64,000 nt of DNA from Zygnema circumcarinatum. Lineage: Eukaryota > Streptophyta > Zygnematophyceae > Zygnematales > Zygnemataceae. Positions 34,700 through 45,236 of this stretch are shown here, piece after piece. Numbering within the stretch: the stretch's first letter is position 1; every line of letters begins with the position of its first letter. The stretch spans positions 425,632 to 489,631 of the forward strand of contig CM074811.1 of the NCBI GenBank assembly GCA_037447605.1. The letters run 5' to 3'. A model generated the notes under the pieces. The model was not told the origin of the DNA and did not search any database. It worked only from the letters and a program-made list of their open reading frames with translations. The translations under genes and the position numbers were made by a program.

Positions 34700-34860
34700 A
34701 GTGTTCATGTATGTCCGTATGTATCGTATCGTATCTTTTGTTTTCATATCGCACCGCATCGTACCGTATCGGCTACTATAGCTCGTACGGCGAGTATGGA
34801 TAGTACCGTATCGGGACGTGTCGTATCGTATCGCATCGTATCGAAGCCAAAAACAAGGGG
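34700..34860. repeat. CGTAT/CGTAC pentamer-rich tract
   Basis: Iterated CGTATCGTATCGTATC and ATCGCACCGCATCGTACCG words. A similar short tract is at 33928-33952. It lies inside the split element. Confidence 0.6.
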
Positions 34861-34989
34861 AGAAGAGCGAGCGCCTCTTACGGCGGCCCGTGCGGGGAGA
34901 TTAGGTGAGTTTTGCGTAAGCCCGTAACGGCTAGTACAGCTAGTACGAGTAGTACGGATAGTACGAATATTACGGATTTTTAGGGTTTT

Positions 34990-35468
34990 TAGGGTGGGTG
35001 TCCATCAGCGTTTTTTCGCCGACGTGGAGGTACAGGCGTAGTTTTGGAGGATGATGTGGCGCCGTCGTGGCGCCGACTAGGACCGACGTGGAGGTACAGG
35101 CGTAGTTCCCCAGAACATACCCCCTGAAGTGAGTTTTGGGGAACTACGCCTGAGTTTTCCAATCGTGCGCCGCCGCGTGGCGTTGAAGATCCGTTCGAGA
35201 TGCCACGGGGGTACGGCGGCCACGCTGGCGCACAGCCGCCAACGCGTGGTGACCGTAGGTCGGGGTGGCGGCACGCGACTGCCTGCCAGCCTGAACCCTA
35301 ACCCTAACCCTAATCGCACGTACGGTAACCGCGGTGGGCCACGGTAAGTGTGTCCACGTGGCGTCCGCTGATTGGCTCGCGCGACCTCTGATGGAACCCG
35401 CAATTCTCCCTTCATGACTCTAATCCGATGTGGCGGTACAGGCAAACGCTGATGGACACCCACCCTTA
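34990..35468. mobile_element. Small inverted-repeat element (MITE-like) inside the split element
   Basis: The block GGGTGGGTGTCCATCAGCGT near 34990 is inverted at about 35448-35468. Between them, GACGTGGAGGTACAGGCGTAGTT occurs twice in direct orientation, and AACCCTAACCCTAACCCTAA (telomere-like) lies near 35292. There is no coding capacity; the open frames here look accidental. Confidence 0.55.
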
Positions 35469-35482
35469 GAGTTTTAAGGGTA

Positions 35483-35487
35483 CGGAT
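35483..35487. other. Target-site duplication, left copy (CGGAT)
   Basis: CGGAT directly precedes the left LTR end and recurs at 44124-44128 directly after the last LTR end. A 5-bp duplication is standard for Copia integrases. Confidence 0.75.
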
Positions 35488-36403
35488 TGTGAGAGGGGCA
35501 GAGGGATGAGAAGCAAATTCACCTTCCACCCTTTCTCCCTCTTCACTGTCCATGGAAACTTCCCTCCTGGTGCCCGCAGCACTCTCACTCATTTTTCACT
35601 CACGTGCATACACAACACACGAGAGGCGGAATAGAAAAACGTAGGAGAAAGCTCCCAGCCTAAAACTCCTTTATGATGACAAGCTTTCCAACTCAAGCCC
35701 CCATAAGCCTAGTCAAGCTTTCACCACATGATCACTTCACCTTCACGTGAGGCAGCTCTCCACACACGGAGACTCCTCACAAAGGTCCACCTCCTGTTGC
35801 CAAAGCCATGCCTTCAAACTGCCATAGCCTTGCAATGCATATCAAGAAGGTTTTTAACTTACACACCCACTCTCACTATATAGTATGGGGCTGTGACGTG
35901 ACCATGTCACGTCACACGCGCCGGGACCATGCATGCAACAACCTTATTCAAACAACCTAAATAAACTACTTAGTGTCTTGCTATACATAATTTTAACCTG
36001 GCAACATGCCAACACCACCGCTCTAACCAGAGATGGCCATGTACTCTACGCCGGAGAGCTGAACTTCCGCCCGACCACAAAGGACGCTATCTTCGTGCAT
36101 GAAATGCGGCTCCGCCCGCCTCCACCCGACTCCGCCGTCTTCCGCCCCGCCCGCATCATTCCTCGATTCCGTACTCAGGACCCGATTCACCGGCGGTGCA
36201 AATGTCGGACTCCCAGCCGTACTGTCCGTACCGACCGTACCGACCGTACGGTCCATACTATCCGTACGGTTGCGCGGTCGGTCTCGCCGACGCGCACACG
36301 CTGAAGTAAGTCCGTCCCCATACATGTCACACCTAGAAGCACACCCCTAGGAACTAAGCGCCAACACAAACATGCTAATCTGAACTAACTATGTACACTA
36401 ACA
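35488..36403 (-). repeat. LTR 1 (3' LTR of copy A)
   Basis: 916 bp, starting TGTTAGTGTACATAG and ending CTCTCACA on the minus strand. It is highly similar to 40832-41721 and contains a CCGTACCGACCGTACCGACC tract near 36220-36240. Confidence 0.88.
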
Positions 36404-36416
36404 TTCCCCCTCTTTG
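36404..36416 (-). other. Polypurine tract of copy A
   Basis: On the minus strand CAAAGAGGGGGAA directly abuts the LTR start TGTTAG, the usual plus-strand primer site. Confidence 0.85.
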
Positions 36417-36421
36417 GCACT

Positions 36422-39400
36422 TTAGTTCCTGAGAGGCCCCAGCCCAATGAGATCCGAATTAATCCTCAAGGTCTCACCACTGACTGCCTTCGTCAGCATA
36501 TCGGCTGCCTGCTCCCTGGTTCCAATGAACTTGATACTGACAAGTCCCTCTCTCACCTCCTGTCTCACGTAATGGTATTGGATCCGGAAATGCTTGCTCC
36601 GCTTGTGGAACACCGGATTCCCCATTAGAGCAATAGAGGACTGATTGTCCGTGAAGAGTGGTAAGGGGAGCTGAGGCCGCTCACACTCCCCAAAGAAGTT
36701 CCGCAGCCACACACACTCTCTGGCTGCATGGCAAGCTGCCATATACTCTGCTTCAGTGCTGGAGAGAGCCACTGAAGACTGCAAGGTGGAATTCCATGTG
36801 ATGGCCCCACCTGCATTCAAGAAAACGTATCCAGATGTGGAGCGGGATGAATCCAAATCCCCTCCCCAGTCAGCGTCTGTATAGCCATAGACTCGGCTGC
36901 GAGTCCCCCTCTCAAACCTGAGGCCATAATCCACAGTTCCCTTCAGAAACCGAAATATACGCTTGACTCCTTCCCAATGCTCCTCGCCGGGGTTCTCCAT
37001 GAATCTGCTTGCCGTGCTCACGGCTTTCGCAAGGTCAGGCCTCGTGCCTGTCATCAAATACATGAGGCTCCCAATCGCAGATCGATATGGCACTCCTGCC
37101 ATTGCCTTTGCCTCCTCCTCTGTAGACGGGGACATCTCCTTCGTGAAGCGAACTCCAGCCTCCATGGGACTTGTGCATCGCCTGCGCTCCACATGTGAAC
37201 TCCGCAACACATCCTTCTGCATACTTCCTTTGAGCAAGGAGTCATGAACCATCTCAGCCCCCTCTCAGCTGGATCCCCAAGAGATATTGGGCCTCTCCAA
37301 GGTCAGTCATCTGGAAATTCTCCTGCAAGAGCTCCTTCAACTCTGCAATGCTGCGAAGAGACTTGCTGATCATGATCAGGTCATCCACATAGACCCCAAC
37401 AAACAACTTATCATCATCTTCGCCAACTGAGTACACACAAGTATCAGTCTCAAAACGATCAAACCCATAGCCCTGTAAGAGTTCATCGATCTTCTCATGC
37501 CACACAAGCACTTCAGCCCATACACAGACTCTTCACGAGTCTGCAGCACAAGGTTCTCCTTTCCCTTCTGGCATTTGCTCTTTAAGACCTTTCCTATCTC
37601 TTCATCAAGATCTCCATACAAGAAAGCAGTCTTGATGTCCAACTGGTGGACATGCATCCCCTCTGCGGCTGCAATAGAAATGAGGGAGCGGAGGGAGTTG
37701 AACTTCACCACAGGAGCGAAGGTCTCTGTGTAGTCAACTCCTTCCTTCTGACTGTAGCCCTTGGCCACGAGTCGCACCTTGTACCTATCAATGCTGCCGT
37801 CCGCCTTCCTCTTAACCTTGAAGACCCATTTGCAGCCGATGGCACGCCTCCCAGGTGGGAGCTTCTCCAAGCGCCAAGTCTGATTCTCAATCAGACTGTT
37901 CCACTCACTATCAATGGCCTCCTGCCACTTGATCTGATCTGGCCCCTCAACAGCTTCCCCGTAAGTCTGGGGCTCAACAGCATGGGCCATGTAACAATGA
38001 GCAATCATGTCCATGTCACCTGAGAATGATGCAGAATGATCCTGGGCATTCTTTCGTGCTCTCTTCCGCATGCGCTTCGTAGGCACAGCCGGACTGAAAC
38101 GATTTGGAGGCCGCCTGGTCCTCCCACTTGTCTTCTCCATCACGGAGGGATGCTCTTGAGAGGCTGCTCCACGACTCGCGTGGAACTCGTGCATCCTCCT
38201 CAGCTGGGCGGCCGTGTCCTCCAACAACTCTTCATTGCCGCTCCACGTGGTTCTAAAGCCACCATCTTATGCGGCATACTGGCTGCCTCCTCTCGTGAAC
38301 TGGAGGTCTCCTCCTGAGACTTCGTAGCTGATGCCTCCACCGATGGTCCCACAGACTCCTGCATGTCTCCCCAATGTGGAGAACCCAAGGGAGTAAAGGT
38401 CACCAACTTGTCTGCATCATAGCTCTCTGGCTCTTCGCCAACAATAGATGAATTGGCGTGGCACTCTCCTCCGTCTGAGCTTGAGTGGCCACTGGCACCT
38501 TCTCTTGCTCAGGGTGACTCACAATCACTTCACCTTCATAGGTGAATCCGAGTGGACACGACTCATCAGCACGCCTCCATGAGTGGGTAAAGGGGACATG
38601 TGAGCATCTCATCACCCCTCACGTGCCTTTACGATCTCTACCTTTTGGCCTCAAGGCTGTGCACCCTCTAGGCACCTGCAATCAAGGCTCATCATGTTGC
38701 AGAAAGAAGCCCTCCTTGCCCCTTGGAAAAAACTTCCTCCAGCGCGCGACCTTTCGTCTCGTCCCAGCACTTTGATCCAAATGCTTTCAAGCGTCCCACA
38801 GTGGGCTTCGTCCCACTCCACACCTCATCAGGCACTCGATCCTCCAAGACCGATGACGGACACCTGTTCCTCACATACGCGGCCGTCATCACTGCTTCTC
38901 CCCAAAATGTCACAGGAAATGGTGAGTCATGCAACATCGTCCTTGCCATGTCTCCAAGAGTCCTGTTCACTCTCTCTGCAGCTCCATTACTCTGCGGTGA
39001 GTATGGAGCAGAGAACTCCTGCTTGATTCCCAAGCCTCTCAAATACTCACTGAACACCTTGTTCTTGAATTCTCCTCCATTGTCTGAACGGAGGTTCTTG
39101 AGTAGATGGCCGCTCTCCCGCTCTGCACGCATCTTCCAAGCTCTGAAGGCTGGATAAGCGTCAGACTTCTGTGTCAAGAGCACCACCCAAATCTTTCGTG
39201 AGTAGTCATCAAGGAAAGTGATGAATGTCGACTTCCTCCAAGCTCAAGGGTAGGATGATGGGGCCACACCAGTGCTGCACAAGCGCCCGGCGGCTCCTGG
39301 CGCGCCCCTCTCCAGTCTCTCTCTCGCACAAATGGCCCACGATGGATCTTCCCTTTAATTACGTCTCGCAATCCTCTCCTGGATCAACCGCACCCTCCAA

Positions 39401-40936
39401 GTCCAAGGCCTGGGACCAACCCTTCTCAGGCTGGCCCTCGCATGGCTCGAAAACTCGCATGCCCAAGCCTCCTATGCCACTTCTGCACCTCAGTCTCAGG
39501 TAGCTAAGCAAAACTGACTCTCCTTCTTCTCAAGGCTTACTCGTGCTAAGGCAATAACCCTCTCTGGATCCCCTGAAATAAGACATTCATTTCTTATGTC
39601 TAGCCACGCAATTCTCCTTATCAAAAGTGACTGAGTAACCCCTGTCGCACACTTGTCCCACAGACACAAAGTTGTGCTGCAACCCAGCGGTATAAAGCAC
39701 GTTACCAATCATGGTAGCTGCCCCTTCACTCTCTCCTCCTAAGACGATCCCCACGTCGCCTCCGTTGGTCACGTTCACTTCCACACCAGTCGCTGACTGA
39801 ACTGAACGAGGGGCCTGGAGCGATCTCATCTCGTAGAACAACCCCCAGTCTGCACACATGTGCGTCGACGCCCCTAAATCAATGAGCCACGGCTTCTCGG
39901 GGTCCTTCACACATTCTCCCCACAAACTCCACATGCTCCTTCTCAGCAAACATCAAGTTTGTATCAGTAGCAGCACTTCTGCAATCAATGCTCTTGTGAC
40001 CCTTCTTCTTGCACTTGAAGCAAGCGCCTGTGAACTCCTTCTTGCTCGACTTCGTCTTGGCGTCCCCTCCCTTCACTTGGGCCGCCTTGCCGGAACGGCA
40101 CTCGTTGGAGTAGTGACCTGGCTTCCCACAAGTGAAGCATGTCCCCTTGGGACGATCTCCGCCACCTCCTCCTTTCGCCTTGCCTTTCCCAAAAGGCTTC
40201 CCCTTCATCGCCAACACGCTCTCACTCGCATCGGATGCGTCATGAAGAGCGTCCTCTTCACGAATCCGCTTCTTCACCTGCTCAAAGGTCAAAGAAGAAG
40301 TGGTAAGAACTGTTCGAAGGGCGCTACATGTGCCGTAGAAGGAGCCGGCGGGGGACCAAGCAAAGTGAACTCATTATAATGCTGACTCAAGACCCTTGCC
40401 CGTCACCGCGAAGCGCTGCATCAAGGCTGCGGAGCACTCCTGTAGTCCAGTCGGCTTCTCATCCAAGCTCATCTTCATCTTACAGGAGTGGTGTGCAGGT
40501 GCACGCTATGACAACCTCCGCATCGTACATGTCCTCCAAACACTTCCACATCTCATGTGGCATCATGGGGTCATAGAGCGTGTATGAAGGCGTCCCCTTC
40601 ACACTCATTGCAAGTGTTGATGATGGCCTTGTTGTCACGGGCCTTCTGCAAGCTCCTCCACGGATGTCACGGGCGCTTAGCTTTCCCGTCCACATGACCA
40701 GGAAGTCCCTTCCCTTCAGGTATGGGAGTCAGCCGCCACTTCCATCCCTTGTAGTCTGTCCCATCAAATGCAGGGACATTAAACTTCACACTAGCCCCGG
40801 TTTCCTCTTCACCATGAGCTCTGATACCACTTGTGAGAGGGGCAGAGGGATGAGAAGCAAATTCACCTTCCACCCTTTCTCCCTCTTCACTGTCCATGGA
40901 AACTTCCCTCCTGGTGCCCGCAGCACTCTCACTCAT
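36422..40936 (-). pseudogene. Copia gag-pol of copy A, frame-broken
   Basis: Domain order on the minus strand is that of Ty1/Copia. Gag is at 40936-40667 (AFDGTDYKGWKWRL). Two CCHC zinc knuckles lie about 40140-39980 (CFTCGKPGHYSNEC, CFKCKKKGHKSIDC). The protease motif IDLGASTHMC is at about 39890. The integrase core is at 39186-38692 (DNGGEF, YSPQSNGAAERVN). Reverse transcriptase is at 38227-37254 (KWVFKVKRKADGSI; QLDIKTAFLYGDL; YVDDLIMIS) and RNase H at 37252-36422 (YTDADWGGD, SSTEAEYMA). The frame changes several times (near 40.3, 39.5, 39.2, 38.7, 37.5 and 37.25 kb), so this copy could not make one polyprotein. Domains are nevertheless well preserved. The integrase-RNase H order (INT before RT) separates it from Gypsy. 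Confidence 0.9.
40816..40829 (-). other. Primer-binding site of copy A (initiator tRNA-Met type)
   Basis: TGGTATCAGAGCTC on the minus strand lies two bases inside the LTR end. It matches the tRNA-iMet-complementary PBS common in plant Copia elements. Confidence 0.85.
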
Positions 40937-41721
40937 TTTTCACTCACGTGCATACACAACACACGAGAGGCGGAATAGAAAAACGTAGGAGAAAGCTCCC
41001 AGCCTAAAACTCCTTTATAATGATGACAAGCTTTCCAACTCAAGCCCCCATAAGCCTAGCCAAGCTTTCAACACATGATCACTTCACCTTCACGTGAGGG
41101 CGGCTCTCCACAGCACGAGAGATCCTCACAAAGGTCCACTGTGTTGCCAAACCATACCTTCGAAACTACATCACCTTAGATGCTTATAGAAGGTTTTTAA
41201 CTTACACACCCACTCTCACTATATAGTATGGGGCTATGACGTGACCATGTCACATCACACGCACACATGCAACAACCTTATTCCAAACAACCTAAATAAA
41301 CTATCGTGTCTTGCTATGCATAGTACACCAGCCTGGCAACGTTCGACCACCCCGCTCTAACCCAGATGGCCATGTACTCTACGCCGAGCTGAAACTCTCA
41401 CCGTCACCCACAAGGACTATCTTCCGTACAGCAAAGTATCGCTCCCGCGCCTCACCGACTCCGGCGTACTTCGCCGCCGCATCGTTCCACTCGATCCGTA
41501 CTCCAGGACCGATTCCTCGGCGCGGTTACCGATGTGGGACTCCCGGCCGTGCTGCCGACCGTCGGCCATGCCGGTCCATACTATCCGTACAGGTGCGCGG
41601 TCAATCTCGCCAACGCGCAGCACGCTGAAGTAAGTCCGTCCCCATACATGTCACCTAGAAGCACACCAGAACAAAGCACCAACACAAACATATAGTCTGA
41701 ACTAACTATGTACACTAACAT
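40832..41721 (-). repeat. LTR 2 (5' LTR of copy A, 3' LTR of copy B)
   Basis: 890 bp with the same termini as LTR 1. The first ~250 bases on the plus strand are nearly identical to LTR 1; from about 41090 onward there are many small indels. Confidence 0.88.
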
Positions 41722-43875
41722 TCCCCCTCTTTGGCACTTTAGCTCCTGAGGGCTCCCGTTCGTAGACCCGGATTAATCCTCAAGTCTCACCGCTGGCTGC
41801 CTTGGTCAACATGTGGGCTGCCTCCCTGGTTACAATGACTTGATCCTGGCAAGTCCCCTCTCTCACCTCCTGTCTCACGTAATGGTATTGGATCAGAAAT
41901 GCTTGCTCAATTTGTGGAACACCAGATTCCCCATAGAGCGGTGGAGGGGCTGGTTGTCGTGAAGGTGGTAAGGAAGATGAGGCCGCTCACACTGCCAAAG
42001 GCCGCAAGCCACACACACTCTATCTCAGTGCGCGTGGCCTACCATATACTCTGCTCAAGTGTATGGAGAAGCAAGCCCTCCAAAAGTGGAATTCTATCCT
42101 GAGTGGCCCCACTGCATTCAAGAAGCATATCCAGATGTGAGGACGGGATGAACCCAAATCCCCTCCCCGGAGTCACTATACTCTATGCAGCCATAGACTG
42201 CAAACACAGCAAAGTCCCCCTTCTAGAACATGAGCCATAATCCACGGTTCCCTTAGAAACCGAAATATACACTGAGCTGCTTCCAATGCTCCTGGCCAAG
42301 GGTTCTGCCATGATCTGCTTGCCGTGTTCACGGCTTTCGCAAGGTCAGGCCTCGTGCCTGTCATCAAATACATGAGGCTCCCAATCGCAGATCGATATGG
42401 CACTCCTCCATCCCTTCCCTCCTCCTCTCTAGACGGGGACATCTCTCGTGAAGCGACTCCGGCCTCCATGGGACTTGTGCAGTGGCCTGCACTCCCACAT
42501 GTTGAACTTCAGCGCACATCTGCGTGCTTTCCTTTAACAAAGGAATAGTGAACCATCTCAGCCCCTACTTCACTGGACCCCCAAGGATCTGGGCCTCTCA
42601 AGGTCAGTCGTCTGGAAATTCTGCTGCAAGAGCTCCTTCGTCTCCAATGCTGCGGAGAGACTGCTGGTCATGATCAGGTCATCAATGAGTTCCGACAAAG
42701 CATTTATCATCATGCTCGCAAATGAGTACACACAAGTATCAAGTCTCAAAACAATCAAACCCGTAGCCCTGTGAGCCGTCGATCTTCTCATGCCCACACG
42801 CGGCCTCCTTCGGCCCATACAAACTCTCACAAAGTCTGACACGCATTCTTTTCCTTCTCGCGTTTCCCTCCTCGGCTGCTCGTGTATCTCTTCATCAGAT
42901 CTCCGTACAGAGAAGGCGGTCCTTGATGTCCGGCTGGTGGACATGTCATCCCTCTTCCAGGCTCCGATGGAATGAAGAGCGGAGTTTGAACTTCACCCAC
43001 AGGAGCGAAGGTCTCTCTGTCATCGGCTCCTTCTCAGCCTGTGGGCCCTCGGCCACGAGTCGCACCTTGTACCTGTGGATGTGCCTCCCGTCCCCACCTT
43101 CCTCTAACCTTGAAGACCCATTTGCGGCCCGATCGGCAGCGGTCCCAAGGCGGGAGCTTCTGCGCCCGGCTGGTGGGTGAGCTGTCCCACTTGGTCTGGT
43201 CAGCCTGCTCCACTTGATCTGACCTAGCCCTTGGCAGCTTCCCAGGTAATGTGGGGCTCGGCAGCATGAGCCATGTGGCGAAGATGAGCAATCATGTCCA
43301 TGTCACACTGAGAATGATAGGGATAATCCTGACATGCTTTTCAATGTCTTGGCATGCGCTTTGGGTTGCTGAGCAAACCAGTTCTGGAAGCAGTTTAAAA
43401 GCCACCTGGTCCTCCCCACTTGTGTTCATGGCAAAGGGATGCTGTTGGCACCACCAACTAGCAATGGACTGGTGCAGTCCTTCCTTTGGCTGAGAAGGCT
43501 ATCTCTCTTAACAACTTTAGCTGCTCGCTGCACGTGGTTCTAAAGCCACCAACTTATGCGGCATACTGGCTGCCTCCTCTCGTGAACTGGAGGTCTCCTC
43601 CTGAGACTTCGTAGCTGATGCCTCCACCGATGGTCCCACAGACTCCTGCATGTCTCCCCAATGTGGAGAACCCAAGGGAGTAAAGGTCACCGGTTTTGTC
43701 TCATCATCACTCTCTGACTCTACAGGCCGTCGTGAATGAATTGGCGTGGCACTCTCCTCCGTCTGAGCTTGAGTGGCCACTGGCACCTTCTCTTGCTCAG
43801 GGTGACTCACAATCACTTCACCTTCATAGGTGAATCCGAGTGGACACGACTCATCAGCACGCCTCCATGAGTGGG
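41722..43875 (-). pseudogene. Copia copy B, degenerate partial pol
   Basis: The region follows copy A from the polypurine tract through RNase H and reverse transcriptase into the region 5' of RT. From 41.75 to about 43.50 kb it has frequent substitutions and one- to several-base indels that shatter every frame; from about 43.53 kb to the gap it is nearly identical to 38.25-38.59 kb of copy A. It ends at the N run. Confidence 0.8.
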
Positions 43876-43885
43876 NNNNNNNNNN
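43876..43885. other. Assembly gap (10 N) inside the Copia array
   Basis: The left side aligns to about 38588 of copy A; the right side starts about 238 bp from the outer end of an LTR. Confidence 0.98.
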
Positions 43886-44123
43886 CCGTACTCCAGGACC
43901 GATTCCTCGGCGCGGTACCAAATGTCGGACTCCCGGCCGTACTGTCCGTACCGACCGTACCGACCATACGGTCCATACTATCCGTACGGTTGCGCGGTCG
44001 GTCTCGCCGACGCGCACACGCTGAAGTAAGTCCGTCCCCATACATGTCACACCTAGAAGCACACCCCTAGGAACTAAGCGCCAACACAAACATGCTAATC
44101 TGAACTAACTATGTACACTAACA
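43886..44123 (-). repeat. LTR 3 (5' LTR of copy B), partial
   Basis: 238 bp matching the outer portion of LTR 1 (36166-36403), ending TGTTAGTG on the minus strand next to the CGGAT duplication at 44124-44128. Confidence 0.85.
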
Positions 44124-44261
44124 CGGATAGTACAAATAGTACGACTAACACAAAGTTACCGTACAAAAAGGTGGTTTCGGCAAAATCGGTGCGAATTGAT
44201 TGGTGACGCACTGTTGAAGGTGGAAAATATGACGAGGGAAAACTTTCATACGAGGACCCTC

Positions 44262-45236
44262 TGTACTGTAGGAGCTTCTGTAGATAAATGTACGGCACCA
44301 ATAGGAGTTTGCGACAGGGCCCGGCCAAATAGCCCGTGATTTGGTTAGATTTATTCATGGATTATTTATTAGCATTGCCTCGCTTCTACGCTTCTTCGGC
44401 GTGCTGCGGTTGTTGGTGATCGTGTTGGTGGACTTCCGCCGCTCCCTCCTCGCGATGTGCCTCACATCGGTGACCTTCGCAGCTGCTTCTAGGGCTGCGT
44501 TGTGCGCCTAGGCGTAGTTTTCCGCTCCTAGCTTCGTGTTATTGTGTTTCGGTCCTTTGTGACCAGTCCCTCGTGGTTCCACATTTTGCTTTTGTCCACG
44601 TACATTTGATGGCCTCGCCATCGCGAGTTCAATGAAAGTTTCCTGCTTTTTTTTTTTACTCAGTCCCCTAGGGAAAAACCTTATTATTTATTAATTATTT
44701 AGGTTTTTCAATGGCTTATTAAAGACCCGAGCGGCCATGCGCGTCCGTACAGAGGGAAACAGTACGGCCGCAGGTCGGACTCTAACATAATACCGCCCGC
44801 GCCTATTGTTACCACGGGTTCCCTTATGTTTTCAAATTCTTTCGCCCAAAAGCATTTTTCGTTTTTAATCCTTTTTTACATCTGCCCGGCCGGAAGGGGT
44901 GTTTGGATCCAAAAAAAGGGGTGGAAATAACGCTACCTTCCTATAATAACCTATAATAACCGTCCCACGTCAACGTGTCACCGTCGAATTTCCTTGACCG
45001 ACGCTGATTAGTCCACAGCGCGTAATTTGCTCGCGGCATCCCCTTGTGATGTCGGTGCCATATGAAGTAATAATAACCCCGCGCCAGCAAAGCCTCCGTC
45101 CGTCCCTGTCCCAAGCCACGGCGGAGGTAGGCGTCCTCCCTCCCCGCAGGCCCCTCCCTCCCCTCCCCGCCCTCTCCTCGCCTCTGGCCGCCCCGCCGTC
45201 ACGTCCCCTGGTGTCTCCGGCGGGCGCTTGGCCGCG
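44262..45236. other. Repeat-rich upstream flank of the LRR gene
   Basis: It contains a possible LINE-like 3' tail (44340-44660), an inverted copy (about 44780-44822) of the TTACCAATAGGCG/ATTATGTT block seen at 33855-33880 and 34670-34700, and the putative promoter and 5' UTR of the LRR gene. No gene is seen. Confidence 0.5.
44340..44660 (+). repeat. Possible LINE-type retrotransposon 3' tail
   Basis: GATGGCCTCGCCATCGCGAG can form a hairpin, is followed by TTCAATGAAAGTTTCC and a T10 run, and is preceded by GC-rich non-coding sequence. A related word with the same hairpin occurs at 60773-60803. Conserved 3' hairpins and simple tails are typical of LINEs; no RT domain is present, so the assignment is tentative. 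Confidence 0.3.

Larger units (their letters stand above)
35488..44123 (-). mobile_element. Three-LTR Ty1/Copia retrotransposon array
   Basis: Reading on the minus strand, LTRs (TGTTAGTG...CTCTCACA) lie at 44123-43886 (partial, beside the gap), 41721-40832 and 36403-35488. Internal region A is 36404-40831 and internal region B is 41722-43875. The two outer ends share the duplication CGGAT, so the whole array behaves as one insertion. A three-LTR, two-body structure is expected from unequal recombination between LTRs or between sister copies. Confidence 0.88.
34589..44261. mobile_element. Second CAG...CTG-ended element, split by the Copia array
   Basis: The left end CAGGGGGTCCTCGTCATATT (34589) and the inverted right end CAGAGGGTCCTCGTATGAAA (reading back from 44261) are both next to TA and are followed by ATATTTTCCACC. 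The right part (44155-44235) repeats the GGTGGTTTCGGCAAAATCGG block of the neighbouring element at 34144-34165. Removing the Copia array (35488-44123 plus one CGGAT copy) leaves a unit of about 1.0 kb. That both ends belong to one insertion is inferred from matching termini. Confidence 0.5.

Noticed and set aside
35077-35592. 171-codon frame sharing its N-terminus with Copia gag
   Set aside because: It starts at the LTR-located ATG but leaves the LTR into flanking element sequence at 35488; it has no gag homology beyond that point.
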